Part shown: positions 1 to 7,875 of the stretch, one piece after another
Layout of the letters: every line of letters begins with the position of its first letter
How positions within the stretch are numbered: the first letter of the stretch is position 1
NCBI GenBank assembly: GCA_012519525.1
Contig: JAAYQB010000052.1
Coordinates: forward strand, 1 to 11,907
Direction of reading: 5' to 3'
Length of the DNA: 11,907 nucleotides
DNA from: Bacteroidales bacterium
GTDB lineage: Bacteria; Bacteroidota; Bacteroidia; Bacteroidales; WCHB1-69
Program-made: the position numbers and the translations under genes
Notes under the pieces: generated by a model
What the model was told of the DNA's origin: nothing
Databases searched by the model: none
What the model saw: the letters and a program-made list of their open reading frames with translations, nothing else

Positions 1-165
1 ATTTTTTTAAAATTTTTTCTCGCTGTTTTACAGAGATTTATAATTTATGTAAAGATAAAGGGTGAAAAAATAGGTTAAATTTTGGAAGGATTTCGGCTTT
101 AAATTCCATTGTTTGGAATCAGTCCTGATTTTTTCCGCACAGAAATTTTATCGGACAGCAATAAA

Positions 166-879
166 TTATTTTGCAATAATTAATTTTTTCGTAATGTAAT
201 TACGGTTATTTTTAACGATAGCATACATATATACTCCCGTTGCCCAAGAGTTTACATCTAAACTAATTGTATTGCTTCCGCTTTCCAAAGCCTGTTGAAA
301 GACAATATCGCCCGTAATGGTATAAACACGTAAAAACGCATTATCTGTGTTTTCAAGTATATAGTTAAACTTTACTTTATCCTTTGCGGGATTAGGATAT
401 ACATTCAACACGACATTTTCTTGCAGTGCTGCAATAGCATTGTTCGTGCAATTATATTCAATGTAAGCAGCCGCTGAATCGTTTTTGTTATTTTTATCAT
501 AAAAAACATAAAGTACATAAAAGCGTCCTTTTGTCGAAGACATAAAATCTGCCGTGAAATTTTCGCAAATATCATCTGCATTAATGTCAATAGGCGTAGG
601 ACTTACCGTGGTTTCAGGCGGATAACATGCGTCCCAACAAAAACTAATAATAACCCCTTCAGCTGTAAGAATATCATATCTTTTAACCATGACACTCTTC
701 GTCGAAGATGAAATGTTTTTTACTGTTATAAACTGTTGGTCTAAATTATCCAAGAGGACATTAACGGAAATAGTATCTCCGTTAATCATTTTAGTATCAT
801 TGTAGTACAACTCTAAGGATTGTGCATTGGCAAATAAAATGCAAGAAAAAAATGTTAAAATTGATAATGTCTGCTTCAT
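166..879 (-). CDS. Small secreted protein with type IX secretion C-terminal sorting domain
   Basis: A 237-residue secreted protein of unknown specific function. Seen: an N-terminal signal peptide (K2, hydrophobic stretch 5-17, likely cleavage after A19 in FANA|QS), a beta-rich central domain (about 22-150), and a C-terminal T9SS type A sorting domain from about residue 160. That domain opens with VYPNP, has the LRVYTITG strand in the middle, and ends TKKLIIAK. Family knowledge: such domains direct export across the outer membrane by T9SS and are usually removed on arrival, with attachment to A-LPS. The central domain has a C81-W-D-A-C85-Y-P-P motif plus two later cysteines (in DDICEN and EYNC). 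I have seen similar CWxxCY segments in other Bacteroidota T9SS cargo but know no function for them. It lies downstream of rpmA on the same strand, separated by a terminator, so it probably has its own promoter, which I could not identify. Start: the first ATG, directly before the signal peptide. Confidence 0.88.
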   Translation of the reverse strand: MKQTLSILTFFSCILFANAQSLELYYNDTKMINGDTISVNVLLDNLDQQFITVKNISSSTKSVMVKRYDILTAEGVIISFCWDACYPPETTVSPTPIDINADDICENFTADFMSSTKGRFYVLYVFYDKNNKNDSAAAYIEYNCTNNAIAALQENVVLNVYPNPAKDKVKFNYILENTDNAFLRVYTITGDIVFQQALESGSNTISLDVNSWATGVYMYAIVKNNRNYITKKLIIAK

Positions 880-910
880 ATTATAAATATTTTAATTTTA
901 CTTTCCTTTT

Positions 911-947
911 TAAACAAAAACTGCACCAAATTATTCGTTCGGTGCAG
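911..947 (-). terminator. Intrinsic terminator of the rplU-rpmA operon
   Basis: Read on the minus strand, CTGCACC (947-941) pairs with GGTGCAG (927-921), extended by one G-U pair, around a loop of about 11 nt. The stem is followed directly by TTTTTGTTTA (920-911). GC-rich stem plus T-tract, 37 bp beyond the rpmA stop codon, is a standard rho-independent terminator and separates the ribosomal operon from the secreted-protein gene at 879. Confidence 0.85.
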
Positions 948-983
948 TCAATTAATTTTTAAAAAAAATTATTATGAAAAAGT

Positions 984-1250
984 TTAATTTGCTAACTCAG
1001 GTGCCATTACCGACACATAGGATCTTCCATTGGTTTTTTTCTTAAAAACAACGGTTCCGTCAATCAAAGCAAAAAGGGTATGATCTTTCCCCATACCTAC
1101 ATTTTCACCCGGATTATGAACAGTACCTCTTTGACGTACAATAATATTACCTGCTGTGGCAAACTGTCCACCATAAATTTTAACACCTAAACGTTTACTT
1201 GCCGATTCACGACCGTTTCTTGAACTTCCTACTCCTTTTTTATGTGCCAT
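984..1250 (-). CDS. rpmA: 50S ribosomal protein L27
   Basis: Bacterial large-subunit protein L27, 88 residues, a normal family length. The N-terminus MAHKKGVGSSRNGRES is the characteristic flexible tail that reaches towards the peptidyl-transferase centre, followed by the conserved KIYGGQFATAGNIIVRQRGT and GVGKDHTLFA-like core (here GMGKDHTLFA). The mature-type start MAHKKG follows the initiator directly, so there is no cleavable N-terminal extension of the kind seen in Firmicutes. It lies 21 bp downstream of rplU in the usual bacterial L21-L27 order and ends just before an intrinsic terminator, so the two form one operon. No Shine-Dalgarno motif is visible before the ATG, as is normal in Bacteroidota. 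Confidence 0.98.
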   Translation of the reverse strand: MAHKKGVGSSRNGRESASKRLGVKIYGGQFATAGNIIVRQRGTVHNPGENVGMGKDHTLFALIDGTVVFKKKTNGRSYVSVMAPELAN

Positions 1251-1271
1251 GATGTTGTTATTTTAAATGTT

Positions 1272-1583
1272 TTATGCTTCAATATTATTGATTTCTATTC
1301 TCGTTAAATACTGACGATGTCCATTTAACTTTTGATATCCTTTTCTACGTTTTTTCTTAAAAACAAGAACTTTATCGCCTTTAAGATGGTCTAAAACAGT
1401 TGCCGTAACTTTTGCATTCGGTAAAATCGGTTTTCCTATCTTAATTTTGCCGTCTTGTTCGGTCAATAATACTTTATTAAATTCTATTTGCGTCCCTTCT
1501 TCAGCATTCAGGCGATGAACAAAAATCTTCTGATCTTTTTCAATCTTAAACTGTTGCCCTGCTATTTCTACAATTGCGTACAT
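1272..1583 (-). CDS. rplU: 50S ribosomal protein L21
   Basis: Large-subunit protein L21, 103 residues, full length. Recognisable features are the N-terminal MYAIVEIAGQQFKIEK, the central beta segment (ILPNAKVTATVLDH) and the basic FKKKRRKGYQKLNGHRQ stretch at about 75-91 that contacts 23S rRNA and L20, ending in YLTRIEI. It is the first gene of the two-gene rplU-rpmA operon. A promoter -7 box lies about 40 bp upstream, and the gene is separated from the upstream GH25 muramidase gene by 88 bp of AT-rich DNA. The ATG chosen is the universal L21 start. Confidence 0.98.
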   Translation of the reverse strand: MYAIVEIAGQQFKIEKDQKIFVHRLNAEEGTQIEFNKVLLTEQDGKIKIGKPILPNAKVTATVLDHLKGDKVLVFKKKRRKGYQKLNGHRQYLTRIEINNIEA

Positions 1584-1623
1584 GATTATTTAATTACTTT
1601 TATCCTTTTAAGAATTTAGTTTG

Positions 1624-1631
1624 CAAAAGTA
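1624..1631 (-). promoter_or_regulatory. Bacteroidota -7 promoter box for rplU-rpmA
   Basis: Minus-strand TACTTTTG, followed by CAAA, fits the Bacteroidota primary-sigma -7 consensus TAnnTTTG. It sits 40 bp upstream of the rplU start, giving a predicted leader of about 30-35 nt. The expected -33 TTTG, about 20 bp further upstream, is not evident; that area is A/T-only. The position before a ribosomal operon supports the call. Confidence 0.65.
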
Positions 1632-1671
1632 CAAAAAAATATCATACGTTTTATCTTATTTTTATAAAATT

Positions 1672-2421
1672 TTATTTTTTTCTTTTTTCCAAATAATTAT
1701 TCCATGTTTTCTCATCGCCATTGAAGACGTTAATATCAACATAATCAGTTATTCCATCTATCTTACCCGTATGTGTTTTCTGCCAAAAAACCCATTGAGA
1801 AGGATGAGTCTCTTTCGACTTAAAAGACGAAATCCACAAAGAATGATTGGGAAAGTTTCTTTTAATATACCTTTCATACCCCTTTGTGTTGGTATAAATT
1901 AAAACTTCGGTTTTAGTTTCTTTTTCTACTTTTGTTATAAACTCTCTAAGATTATTAATCGTCGTTTGGTAATCGAATGAGGGCTTCCCGTATTTAGGAT
2001 GTTCTTCTACATCAATAACCAACGGTAAATCAAATTCATAATCGTTCACCTTGTTTAAAAAATTCACTGCTTGGTCTTTTCCATTAACATTGAACACAAA
2101 ATAATGATAAGCACCTATGGGTAAATCATGATTTTTGGCATTCATATAATGTACGTCAAATAAATTATCCACATAATTTCGTCCGCTTGTAGCCCGAATA
2201 AACACAAAATCTATTTGCGGTGCTACTTTTTCCCAATTAATATGGGGTTGATAACGAGATATATCTATTCCGCATATACTGTCCTCTGTTTTTATTTCGT
2301 TAAGAGTAAACAATGTGGAATTATCAGCTTGTTTGTACTTAATAACAAGCAATATTACAATGACTAATGTCCCAAAAAATAAAGAAATAAAATACGGTAC
2401 GGATTTACTTTTTTTCGACAT
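1672..2421 (-). CDS. Membrane-anchored GH25 family muramidase (lysozyme)
   Basis: Predicted glycoside hydrolase family 25 muramidase, which hydrolyses the MurNAc-beta-1,4-GlcNAc bond of peptidoglycan; 249 residues. Seen: a short basic N-terminus (MSKKSKS), one hydrophobic segment at about 9-27 with no obvious cleavage site (signal anchor), then the GH25 domain from about 49 to 245. The catalytic signature is intact: GIDISRYQ with D53, and VIDVEE with D137 and E139 at the end of a beta strand. RATSG (76-80) stands where many GH25 enzymes have KATEG. I expect an enzyme held on the periplasmic face of the inner membrane, for wall remodelling rather than bacteriolytic attack; that role is inferred. 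It is divergent from the OmpA-family gene (77 bp between start codons) and upstream of rplU, which has its own promoter. Confidence 0.9.
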   Translation of the reverse strand: MSKKSKSVPYFISLFFGTLVIVILLVIKYKQADNSTLFTLNEIKTEDSICGIDISRYQPHINWEKVAPQIDFVFIRATSGRNYVDNLFDVHYMNAKNHDLPIGAYHYFVFNVNGKDQAVNFLNKVNDYEFDLPLVIDVEEHPKYGKPSFDYQTTINNLREFITKVEKETKTEVLIYTNTKGYERYIKRNFPNHSLWISSFKSKETHPSQWVFWQKTHTGKIDGITDYVDINVFNGDEKTWNNYLEKRKK

Positions 2422-2498
2422 TATAACAATAGAAAATTATTTTAAAACAAAATAACAGAATAATCGTTATCTTATTGTTTAAATATAAAAAAATAATT
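2422..2498. promoter_or_regulatory. Divergent promoter region between muramidase and OmpA-family genes
   Basis: The 77 bp separating the two start codons must hold initiation signals for both directions. No perfect TAnnTTTG is present. A near match, TTATTTTG, lies on the minus strand around 2448-2455. A 7-bp inverted repeat flanks the region: AACAATA at 2425-2431 and TATTGTT at 2473-2479. Neither start codon has a Shine-Dalgarno motif. Promoter positions remain uncertain. Confidence 0.35.
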
Positions 2499-4523
2499 AT
2501 GAACAAGCATTTATTTTTTATTCTTCTATTTAGTAGCGTTTTTTTTACGGGATATACACAAAAAAAATATCCTTGCGAATTGGAAATAGACAAAAAAGCT
2601 CAAAAACTGTACGATAAAGCAAGAGCTGCCTATAGTAAAGGCGATAAGGCAAAAGCAAAGACTTATTATAAAGAAGCTATTGAAATACAGGACGATTGGG
2701 CTGCACCTTATTATCGTTTAGGATTAGACCTTGTACTTGTAATAGAGAAACAGCCTATGTCATTTGAAAAAAACTATCCTCTTGCTGTTGATTACTTTAA
2801 AAAAGTTATTCAATTATGTCCGGAATACAATATAGACGTTTATTATCATTTGGGAAAAATGTACTATCATGCCGGACTGTATGATCAAGCTACCCTCAAT
2901 TTTGAAAAATATTTAGAAGATTTGGACAAAGTCCCTGCACATCGTAAAGAAGAAATAGAATTATTAGTTTCTTATGCCGATTTGTACGATAAACTCTACA
3001 AAAATCCCGTAGCATTTGACCCTCAGCCTGTTGAATACATTTCCAGCCAACACCATGAATACATGGCTACCATAACCCCCGATAACGATTATTTTTTATT
3101 TATAAGAAACAAATTAGACACTGTTCCTCAACGATTTGGCGGAAAGGAAAAATATGAATACAGAGAAACATTTACCATCAGCGAACGTCAAGAGAATGGA
3201 AAATTTACTTACGGGACTCCCCTTCCCGAACCTTTTAATCAAAGTAAAAACGAAGGCGGACCTACTATAACCGTTGACAACAGATACATGGTTTTCACAA
3301 AATGTGCTAATACGTTAATCAATATAGATCAAGTGTATTACAATTGCGATTTGTATTATTCGGAATATGTAGACGGCTATTGGGGTCCCATTACCAATTT
3401 AGGAAAAAACATCAACCGAGATGACACCTGGGAATCACAAGCCAGCATTAGTCCCGACGGGCAAGTTTTATTTTTTGTCAGCGACCGACCCGGAGGAATC
3501 GGCGTCGGCGAATACGATACCGTTCGCACGTATGACATTTACTACTCAACTCGCGATGCCAATGGAAATTGGAGAGTAGCACAAAACATAGGCAAACCTA
3601 TTAATACCGAAGAAAGCGAGAAAACTCCTTATATTCATAGCGATAAAAAAACTTTATATTTCTCGTCTACAGGTCATCCCGGATTAGGCGGCTACGATAT
3701 TTTCATCTCTCGCTTAGGCGAAAACGGCAAATGGAGCAAACCCGTCAATATAGGACATCCGATTAATTCCGAAAATGACGATGTGGGATTATTTGTCAAT
3801 ACGTTGGGAAACAAAGCCTATTTTTCCACCAATCGTTATTCGGGAAATTACGATATTTATGAATTTGATTTATACAAAGAGGCACAACCTAATAAAGTAG
3901 TGCTTGTGAAAGGAAATCTTGATTTTGACAAAGAAAATGCCGCCGACATTAAAATACAACTGCAAAATGTTGATAGCAAAAAAATACAAGATATTAACGT
4001 TGATGAAAATACAGGAAAATATGCCTTTATCATTTCCGAAACGGAAAGTGATTATCTTTTATCAGCCAAACAAGAAGGAGCGGTTTATGACCTAAAATAC
4101 ATTGCAGCAAAACATCTTATAGATGAAGGAAGCGTAGAGTTGAAAAATGTAGATATGAAATTAGAAGCAATAGAAGTTGGACACTCTTATCAAATTAATG
4201 ATATTTATTTTGCTACCAATTCCTCGGAATTAACAGAGCAATCAAAAAATATTATTGAAATTTTAATTGATTTTATGAACGATAATCCAAGCATCGCAAT
4301 TGAAATTCAAGGACATACCGACAACATAGGTCAACGAAAAGACAATATGATTCTTTCGAACGAAAGAGCAAAAGAAGTATATAATTACATTATCGAACGT
4401 CACATAGAGCCTTCGCGTTTAACCTACAAAGGCTATGCCGACACCCAACCCATCGCAACAAACGATACGGAAGAAGGAAGAGCCTTAAACAGACGTACCG
4501 TTTTTGTGATTCTCGAAAAATAA
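2499..4523 (+). CDS. TPR-PD40-OmpA peptidoglycan-binding envelope protein (PorE-like)
   Basis: A 674-residue periplasmic/outer-membrane protein with the four-part architecture of the T9SS component PorE. Order: signal peptide (1-21, ending TGYTQ), TPR-like helices (about 33-141), five PD40/WD40-like blades (about 180-460, e.g. ASISPDGQVLFF near 316 and YIHSDKKTLYFSS near 377), a carboxypeptidase-regulatory-like beta domain (about 466-553) and a C-terminal OmpA domain (about 565-674). The OmpA domain keeps the peptidoglycan-binding signature GHTDNIG (near 604) with LSNERA about ten residues later. Family knowledge: such proteins tie outer-membrane assemblies to the wall. The only early cysteine, C26, has no lipobox, so lipidation is not supported. 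Start: I chose ATG 2499, because the in-frame TTG at 2475 would add eight charged residues before the signal peptide. Bacteroidota encode several paralogues, so T9SS membership is inferred. Confidence 0.87.
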   Translation: MNKHLFFILLFSSVFFTGYTQKKYPCELEIDKKAQKLYDKARAAYSKGDKAKAKTYYKEAIEIQDDWAAPYYRLGLDLVLVIEKQPMSFEKNYPLAVDYFKKVIQLCPEYNIDVYYHLGKMYYHAGLYDQATLNFEKYLEDLDKVPAHRKEEIELLVSYADLYDKLYKNPVAFDPQPVEYISSQHHEYMATITPDNDYFLFIRNKLDTVPQRFGGKEKYEYRETFTISERQENGKFTYGTPLPEPFNQSKNEGGPTITVDNRYMVFTKCANTLINIDQVYYNCDLYYSEYVDGYWGPITNLGKNINRDDTWESQASISPDGQVLFFVSDRPGGIGVGEYDTVRTYDIYYSTRDANGNWRVAQNIGKPINTEESEKTPYIHSDKKTLYFSSTGHPGLGGYDIFISRLGENGKWSKPVNIGHPINSENDDVGLFVNTLGNKAYFSTNRYSGNYDIYEFDLYKEAQPNKVVLVKGNLDFDKENAADIKIQLQNVDSKKIQDINVDENTGKYAFIISETESDYLLSAKQEGAVYDLKYIAAKHLIDEGSVELKNVDMKLEAIEVGHSYQINDIYFATNSSELTEQSKNIIEILIDFMNDNPSIAIEIQGHTDNIGQRKDNMILSNERAKEVYNYIIERHIEPSRLTYKGYADTQPIATNDTEEGRALNRRTVFVILEK

Positions 4524-4694
4524 TGTCAACAACAATTTTAAATTTATGCATAAAATCTTGCTCGTTTTCCATAATTTTTAATTTATCTAACACTAACATA
4601 TATTAACGTTTACGACTCAAAACTGCCTTATTTTCTTTTACACAAAAATTTTTGGCAATATATTTGTATTGTTTGCACCTATTAGTTGATGTAC

Positions 4695-4711
4695 TTACAA
4701 TTTTATTGTAA
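4695..4711. repeat. Inverted repeat overlapping the -33 element
   Basis: TTACAA (4695-4700) and TTGTAA (4706-4711) form a perfect 6-bp inverted repeat around TTTTA. The right arm contains the proposed -33 TTG, the geometry of a repressor operator. It is short and A/T-rich, so chance is a real alternative. Confidence 0.4.
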
Positions 4712-4737
4712 ATATCTCTAATTTTTATTTACCTTTG
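4706..4737 (+). promoter_or_regulatory. Bacteroidota promoter for the beta-barrel/lipoprotein operon
   Basis: TACCTTTG at 4730-4737 is a perfect match to the -7 consensus TAnnTTTG. TTG at 4706-4708 is a plausible -33 element with a 21-bp spacer. Transcription would begin near 4743, giving a leader of about 60 nt before the ATG at 4807. A short inverted repeat (4695-4711) overlaps the -33 element. Confidence 0.65.
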
Positions 4738-4806
4738 TATTTATGATAGAACAAGGCATTCTTAACGATAAATAACTATATATCAATAGAATTAAAAATA
4801 TTTTTG

Positions 4807-7377
4807 ATGAGATTATTTAAAAAGAAATTATCAAACAGACGATATGCTATTTATACATTGCTGTTTCTATTCATAGTAAAAGGAACTTTTATGAGCGTTT
4901 ATGCACAAGAAAAACTAAGCGAGCAAGCACGTAAATTGGTAACTCCTACTACCGGTGTTGTTTATGGTACCGTCGTAGATGAAGCAGGAAATATGCTTGA
5001 ATATGCAACCATTACCATACTTACAGTAAAAGACTCTTCCTTAGTAACCGGCGGAATTACAAACGAAAAAGGTGTATGTATTATTCATCCGATACCGTGG
5101 GGAACCTATATAGCTAAAATTAGTTTTATCGGTTATAGCAATGTTTTTACTTCTTCATTTACACTCTCTAAGTCCTCGCCTATTCATAGTTTGCAAAAAC
5201 AAAAAATGCAACTTTCTCAAAAAATGATAGAAGGCGTTACCGTCAAAGCGGATAAAGAAATGCTTCAAAGTAATTTAGATAAAAAAGTATTCAATATAGA
5301 TAAAAGTATTGCTGCCGAAGGTGCTACCGCACTCGAAGTGTTAGAAAATATTCCTTCCGTCAATGTGGATATTGAAGGGAATGTATCATTAAGAGGCAGT
5401 TCAAGTGTTACCATACTGATTGACGGACGTCCTACCAACCTGACAATGGATCAAATTCCTTCCAGTATGATAGAAAGTGTTGAATTAATTACCAATCCTT
5501 CGGCACGATACGAACCCGACGGTGTTTCAGGAATTATCAATGTTGTATTGAAAAAGAAAAAAGAAAGCGGCTTCAACGGAATGATAAGTGTAGGTAGCAG
5601 CATAACTAATTTAGATGCTAAATTTTATTTAGGAAGAAATAATATTTCGACCAATATTAATTATAGATATAACAAAATCAATGTATTTGCCAATTATGAT
5701 TTTCGCAATAGGAACTCTCATAATCGTAGCTCATTAAACAGAGAAACTATCAATAGCGACACTGTCGCTAACAGTAGCGATACCTCTACTATAGACCAAT
5801 TTTCCAATAGCGAAGGCAAAGGAAATTCCCATAACTTACGTACAGGGATAGATTATTTTATCAACAAACAAAACACTCTTTCATTCAACGTATCATACGG
5901 TAGTTTTAAAAGGGGAAATATGTCGAATACTAATAGCGAATCTACCATAAGCACCTCAGATATATTTGATAAAAAATATACCTTAAACAATCAAAATAAC
6001 TTTGCCAACCAAAATATGAGTGCTAATCTTTTTTACAAACATAACTTCAACAAACCCAATCAAGAACTTACTATTGACTTGTATTACACTCGCATGTGGG
6101 GCGACAACACATCGTTTGCCATCGAAGATTATAGTATCCCGATTAATAGAATGGATTTCTATAACAAAGCCGTTACTACAACTGACAATAACTTCATAAC
6201 AGGACAAATAGATTTTGTAACACCTGTCGGAAACGGAGGTCGTATTGAAACCGGTTATAAATTTTCCATGCGTAATACGATGCAAGAATATCATCAATAC
6301 ATTGGTAGCGACACTAACAATTTAAAAGAAAACATATCCGACGCTAACAACTATAATTACGACGAATACATCAATGCCGCCTATTTTATTTATTCCAATA
6401 CCGTTAAAAAGAAATTTAAATACCAAATCGGACTACGCGGTGAATTAGCGAACAATGTGTTCTTCCTTCGTAATGTGGACACTAACACCCGAAGTTTTTA
6501 TCCCAATATTTTTCCTACCTTACATTTAGCTTATGATATCAATAAAAACAATACTATTTCGTTAAGTTATAGTATGAGAGTAAGAAGACCCAATATTTTT
6601 CAATTAAATCCCTACGTGAATAATTCCGACCGATTTAATTTATCGGTAGGAAATCCCCATCTTAAACCCGAACTAACCAATTCGGTCGAATTGGGTTATC
6701 AATATTACAACGACAAACTTAGCGTAACGACAAATATTTTTTACCGTCATAGATACCAAATGATTAGCCGATATACAAAATTGCTAAACGATTCGGTCAG
6801 TCTTACGTCATTTCAAAATTTCGACCAAGCACAATCCTATGGAATAGAAGCCTATTATACCCACACTTTATTCAAATGGTGGAAAATAAATTTGAACGGT
6901 ACTTTTTATCAAACACTAATTGATAACCGTTTAGAAATGATAGACCCTAACTTACTAAACGACTGGAGTTGGAACGTAAGAGGTACGTTTACCTTTATAC
7001 TTCCTAAAGATTTTGACATACAGCTAACAGCCAACTATAATTCGCCAATGATAACCACGGGAAGCATGGGAGGTTTCGGCTGGGGAGGCGGTAGCGGACA
7101 AGGACGTATAGACCAGCAATGGTCAATGGACATTGGTTTTAAAATGCTGTTTTTCAAGAAAAATATGACCCTAAGCCTTCGTGTTAGCGACATATTCGCT
7201 ACTCGAAAAAGCAATATCTATACATACGGAAGCAGTGAATCTTTAAGTTTCGAGGCATACAGCTTCCGCCAACGCGACAGTCGCCAAATATCCTTATCTC
7301 TATCCTATAAAATCAATAACTATCGTCCAAAGAAACACGAACAAGGTGGTGTATTTGACGAAATATACGAAGAATAA
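4807..7377 (+). CDS. Outer-membrane beta-barrel protein with regulatory-like and TonB plug domains
   Basis: An 856-residue outer-membrane protein of the TonB-dependent-receptor-related barrel family found across Bacteroidota (OMP_b-brl_3 type). Seen in order: a signal peptide with a long basic n-region and likely cleavage at SVYA33|Q34; a carboxypeptidase-regulatory-like domain (about 48-138, GTVVDEAGNMLEYATI); a plug domain (about 150-250) with VLENIPSVNVDIEGNVSLRG, ILIDGRP, and SARYEPDGVSGIINVVLKK; and a barrel from about 253 to 837 with many alternating aromatic strands. A glycine-rich loop near 751-766 is probably extracellular. The last strand (QISLSLSYKI) is followed by a hydrophilic tail ending DEIYEE instead of a terminal aromatic residue. 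No TonB box is evident. The ligand is unknown. The lipoprotein gene starts 3 bp later, so they are co-transcribed. Start: ATG 4807 is preferred over the TTG at 4804. Confidence 0.88.
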   Translation: MRLFKKKLSNRRYAIYTLLFLFIVKGTFMSVYAQEKLSEQARKLVTPTTGVVYGTVVDEAGNMLEYATITILTVKDSSLVTGGITNEKGVCIIHPIPWGTYIAKISFIGYSNVFTSSFTLSKSSPIHSLQKQKMQLSQKMIEGVTVKADKEMLQSNLDKKVFNIDKSIAAEGATALEVLENIPSVNVDIEGNVSLRGSSSVTILIDGRPTNLTMDQIPSSMIESVELITNPSARYEPDGVSGIINVVLKKKKESGFNGMISVGSSITNLDAKFYLGRNNISTNINYRYNKINVFANYDFRNRNSHNRSSLNRETINSDTVANSSDTSTIDQFSNSEGKGNSHNLRTGIDYFINKQNTLSFNVSYGSFKRGNMSNTNSESTISTSDIFDKKYTLNNQNNFANQNMSANLFYKHNFNKPNQELTIDLYYTRMWGDNTSFAIEDYSIPINRMDFYNKAVTTTDNNFITGQIDFVTPVGNGGRIETGYKFSMRNTMQEYHQYIGSDTNNLKENISDANNYNYDEYINAAYFIYSNTVKKKFKYQIGLRGELANNVFFLRNVDTNTRSFYPNIFPTLHLAYDINKNNTISLSYSMRVRRPNIFQLNPYVNNSDRFNLSVGNPHLKPELTNSVELGYQYYNDKLSVTTNIFYRHRYQMISRYTKLLNDSVSLTSFQNFDQAQSYGIEAYYTHTLFKWWKINLNGTFYQTLIDNRLEMIDPNLLNDWSWNVRGTFTFILPKDFDIQLTANYNSPMITTGSMGGFGWGGGSGQGRIDQQWSMDIGFKMLFFKKNMTLSLRVSDIFATRKSNIYTYGSSESLSFEAYSFRQRDSRQISLSLSYKINNYRPKKHEQGGVFDEIYEE

Positions 7378-7380
7378 ATA

Positions 7381-7866
7381 ATGAGAACAAAATATTTACA
7401 TATAATTTGCCGGAGCTGTATTTTAACAATACTATTATGTGCGTGCAAACCACCCAAAACATTTCCGATTATACCTTATATCGAATTTAGAAGTTTTACT
7501 AAAATTGATAATGGAACAGGCAAAGACGATAAAGGTATTTTAGCTATTTATTTCACTGACGGAGACGGAAATATAGGCTCAAAAGAAAACGAAAAAGATA
7601 CTTCTTATAATTTTTTTATGAATTATTTTGAATGCCAAGAAGGTGTTTGGACTGAAACGGATTTCTCTACTAATTTTAATTTCCGCTTGCCCATCATTAA
7701 TACTTCCGACAAAGAACAAGCATTGGAAGGCATCATTGAATTGGAAATATTTTTCAATAATCCACGTTCAGCCTACGATACTATACGCTTCGAATGTTGG
7801 TTGTTTGACCGCGATAGTAACGAAAGTAATCATATTTTTACACCACCTATTATTGTAAATAAATAA
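7381..7866 (+). CDS. Lipoprotein of unknown function, partner of the beta-barrel protein
   Basis: A 161-residue lipoprotein. Seen: a basic start (MRTKYLHIICR), a hydrophobic segment, and a lipobox-like LLCAC with C22 as the likely lipidated residue (C at -2 is atypical), then a beta-rich domain. A DGDGNIG motif (D60-G66, preceded by IYFT) resembles short acidic calcium-binding loops. I recognise it as recurrent in uncharacterised Bacteroidota lipoproteins but cannot name a family. The gene begins 3 bp after the beta-barrel stop codon, which strongly implies co-translation and suggests that the lipoprotein is an accessory subunit of the barrel, possibly at the outer membrane. That partnership is inferred. 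The ATG used gives a complete signal peptide, and no better start exists. Confidence 0.8.
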   Translation: MRTKYLHIICRSCILTILLCACKPPKTFPIIPYIEFRSFTKIDNGTGKDDKGILAIYFTDGDGNIGSKENEKDTSYNFFMNYFECQEGVWTETDFSTNFNFRLPIINTSDKEQALEGIIELEIFFNNPRSAYDTIRFECWLFDRDSNESNHIFTPPIIVNK

Positions 7867-7875
7867 AATGACGAT

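Larger units (their letters stand above)
4524..4806. other. Long intergenic region between OmpA-family and beta-barrel genes
   Basis: This 283-bp A/T-rich stretch has no supportable ORF. It holds the downstream region of the OmpA-family gene, with no convincing terminator (only a 12-bp self-complementary TTTATGCATAAA at 4543-4554 with no loop), and the promoter of the beta-barrel gene near its right end. A second TAnnTTTG match, TATATTTG at 4659-4666, lacks a -33 partner. Confidence 0.6.

Noticed and set aside
103..119. Hairpin ATTCCA-TTGTT-TGGAAT downstream of the T9SS cargo gene as its terminator
   Set aside because: The stem is only 6 bp, and no T-tract follows it in the minus-strand direction.
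1655..1680. A/T palindrome (ATAAAATTTTAT) after the GH25 gene as a terminator
   Set aside because: Composed only of A and T in a low-complexity stretch; no GC stem, so not a credible intrinsic terminator.
1621..1902. 93-codon plus-strand frame opposite the end of the GH25 gene
   Set aside because: Antisense to a well-supported gene, begins at a TTG inside the rplU promoter, and its product shows no family features.
2475..2498. Upstream TTG start adding eight residues to the OmpA-family protein
   Set aside because: The extension places lysines and a second Met before a textbook signal peptide; the ATG at 2499 is the natural start.
4659..4666. TATATTTG as the main promoter of the beta-barrel gene
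   Set aside because: Matches TAnnTTTG but has no -33 partner; the box at 4730-4737 has better spacing and a -33 element.
7232..7239. Other near matches to TAnnTTTG inside coding regions
   Set aside because: Such AT-rich octamers are frequent by chance in this genome; without position upstream of a gene I did not call them.
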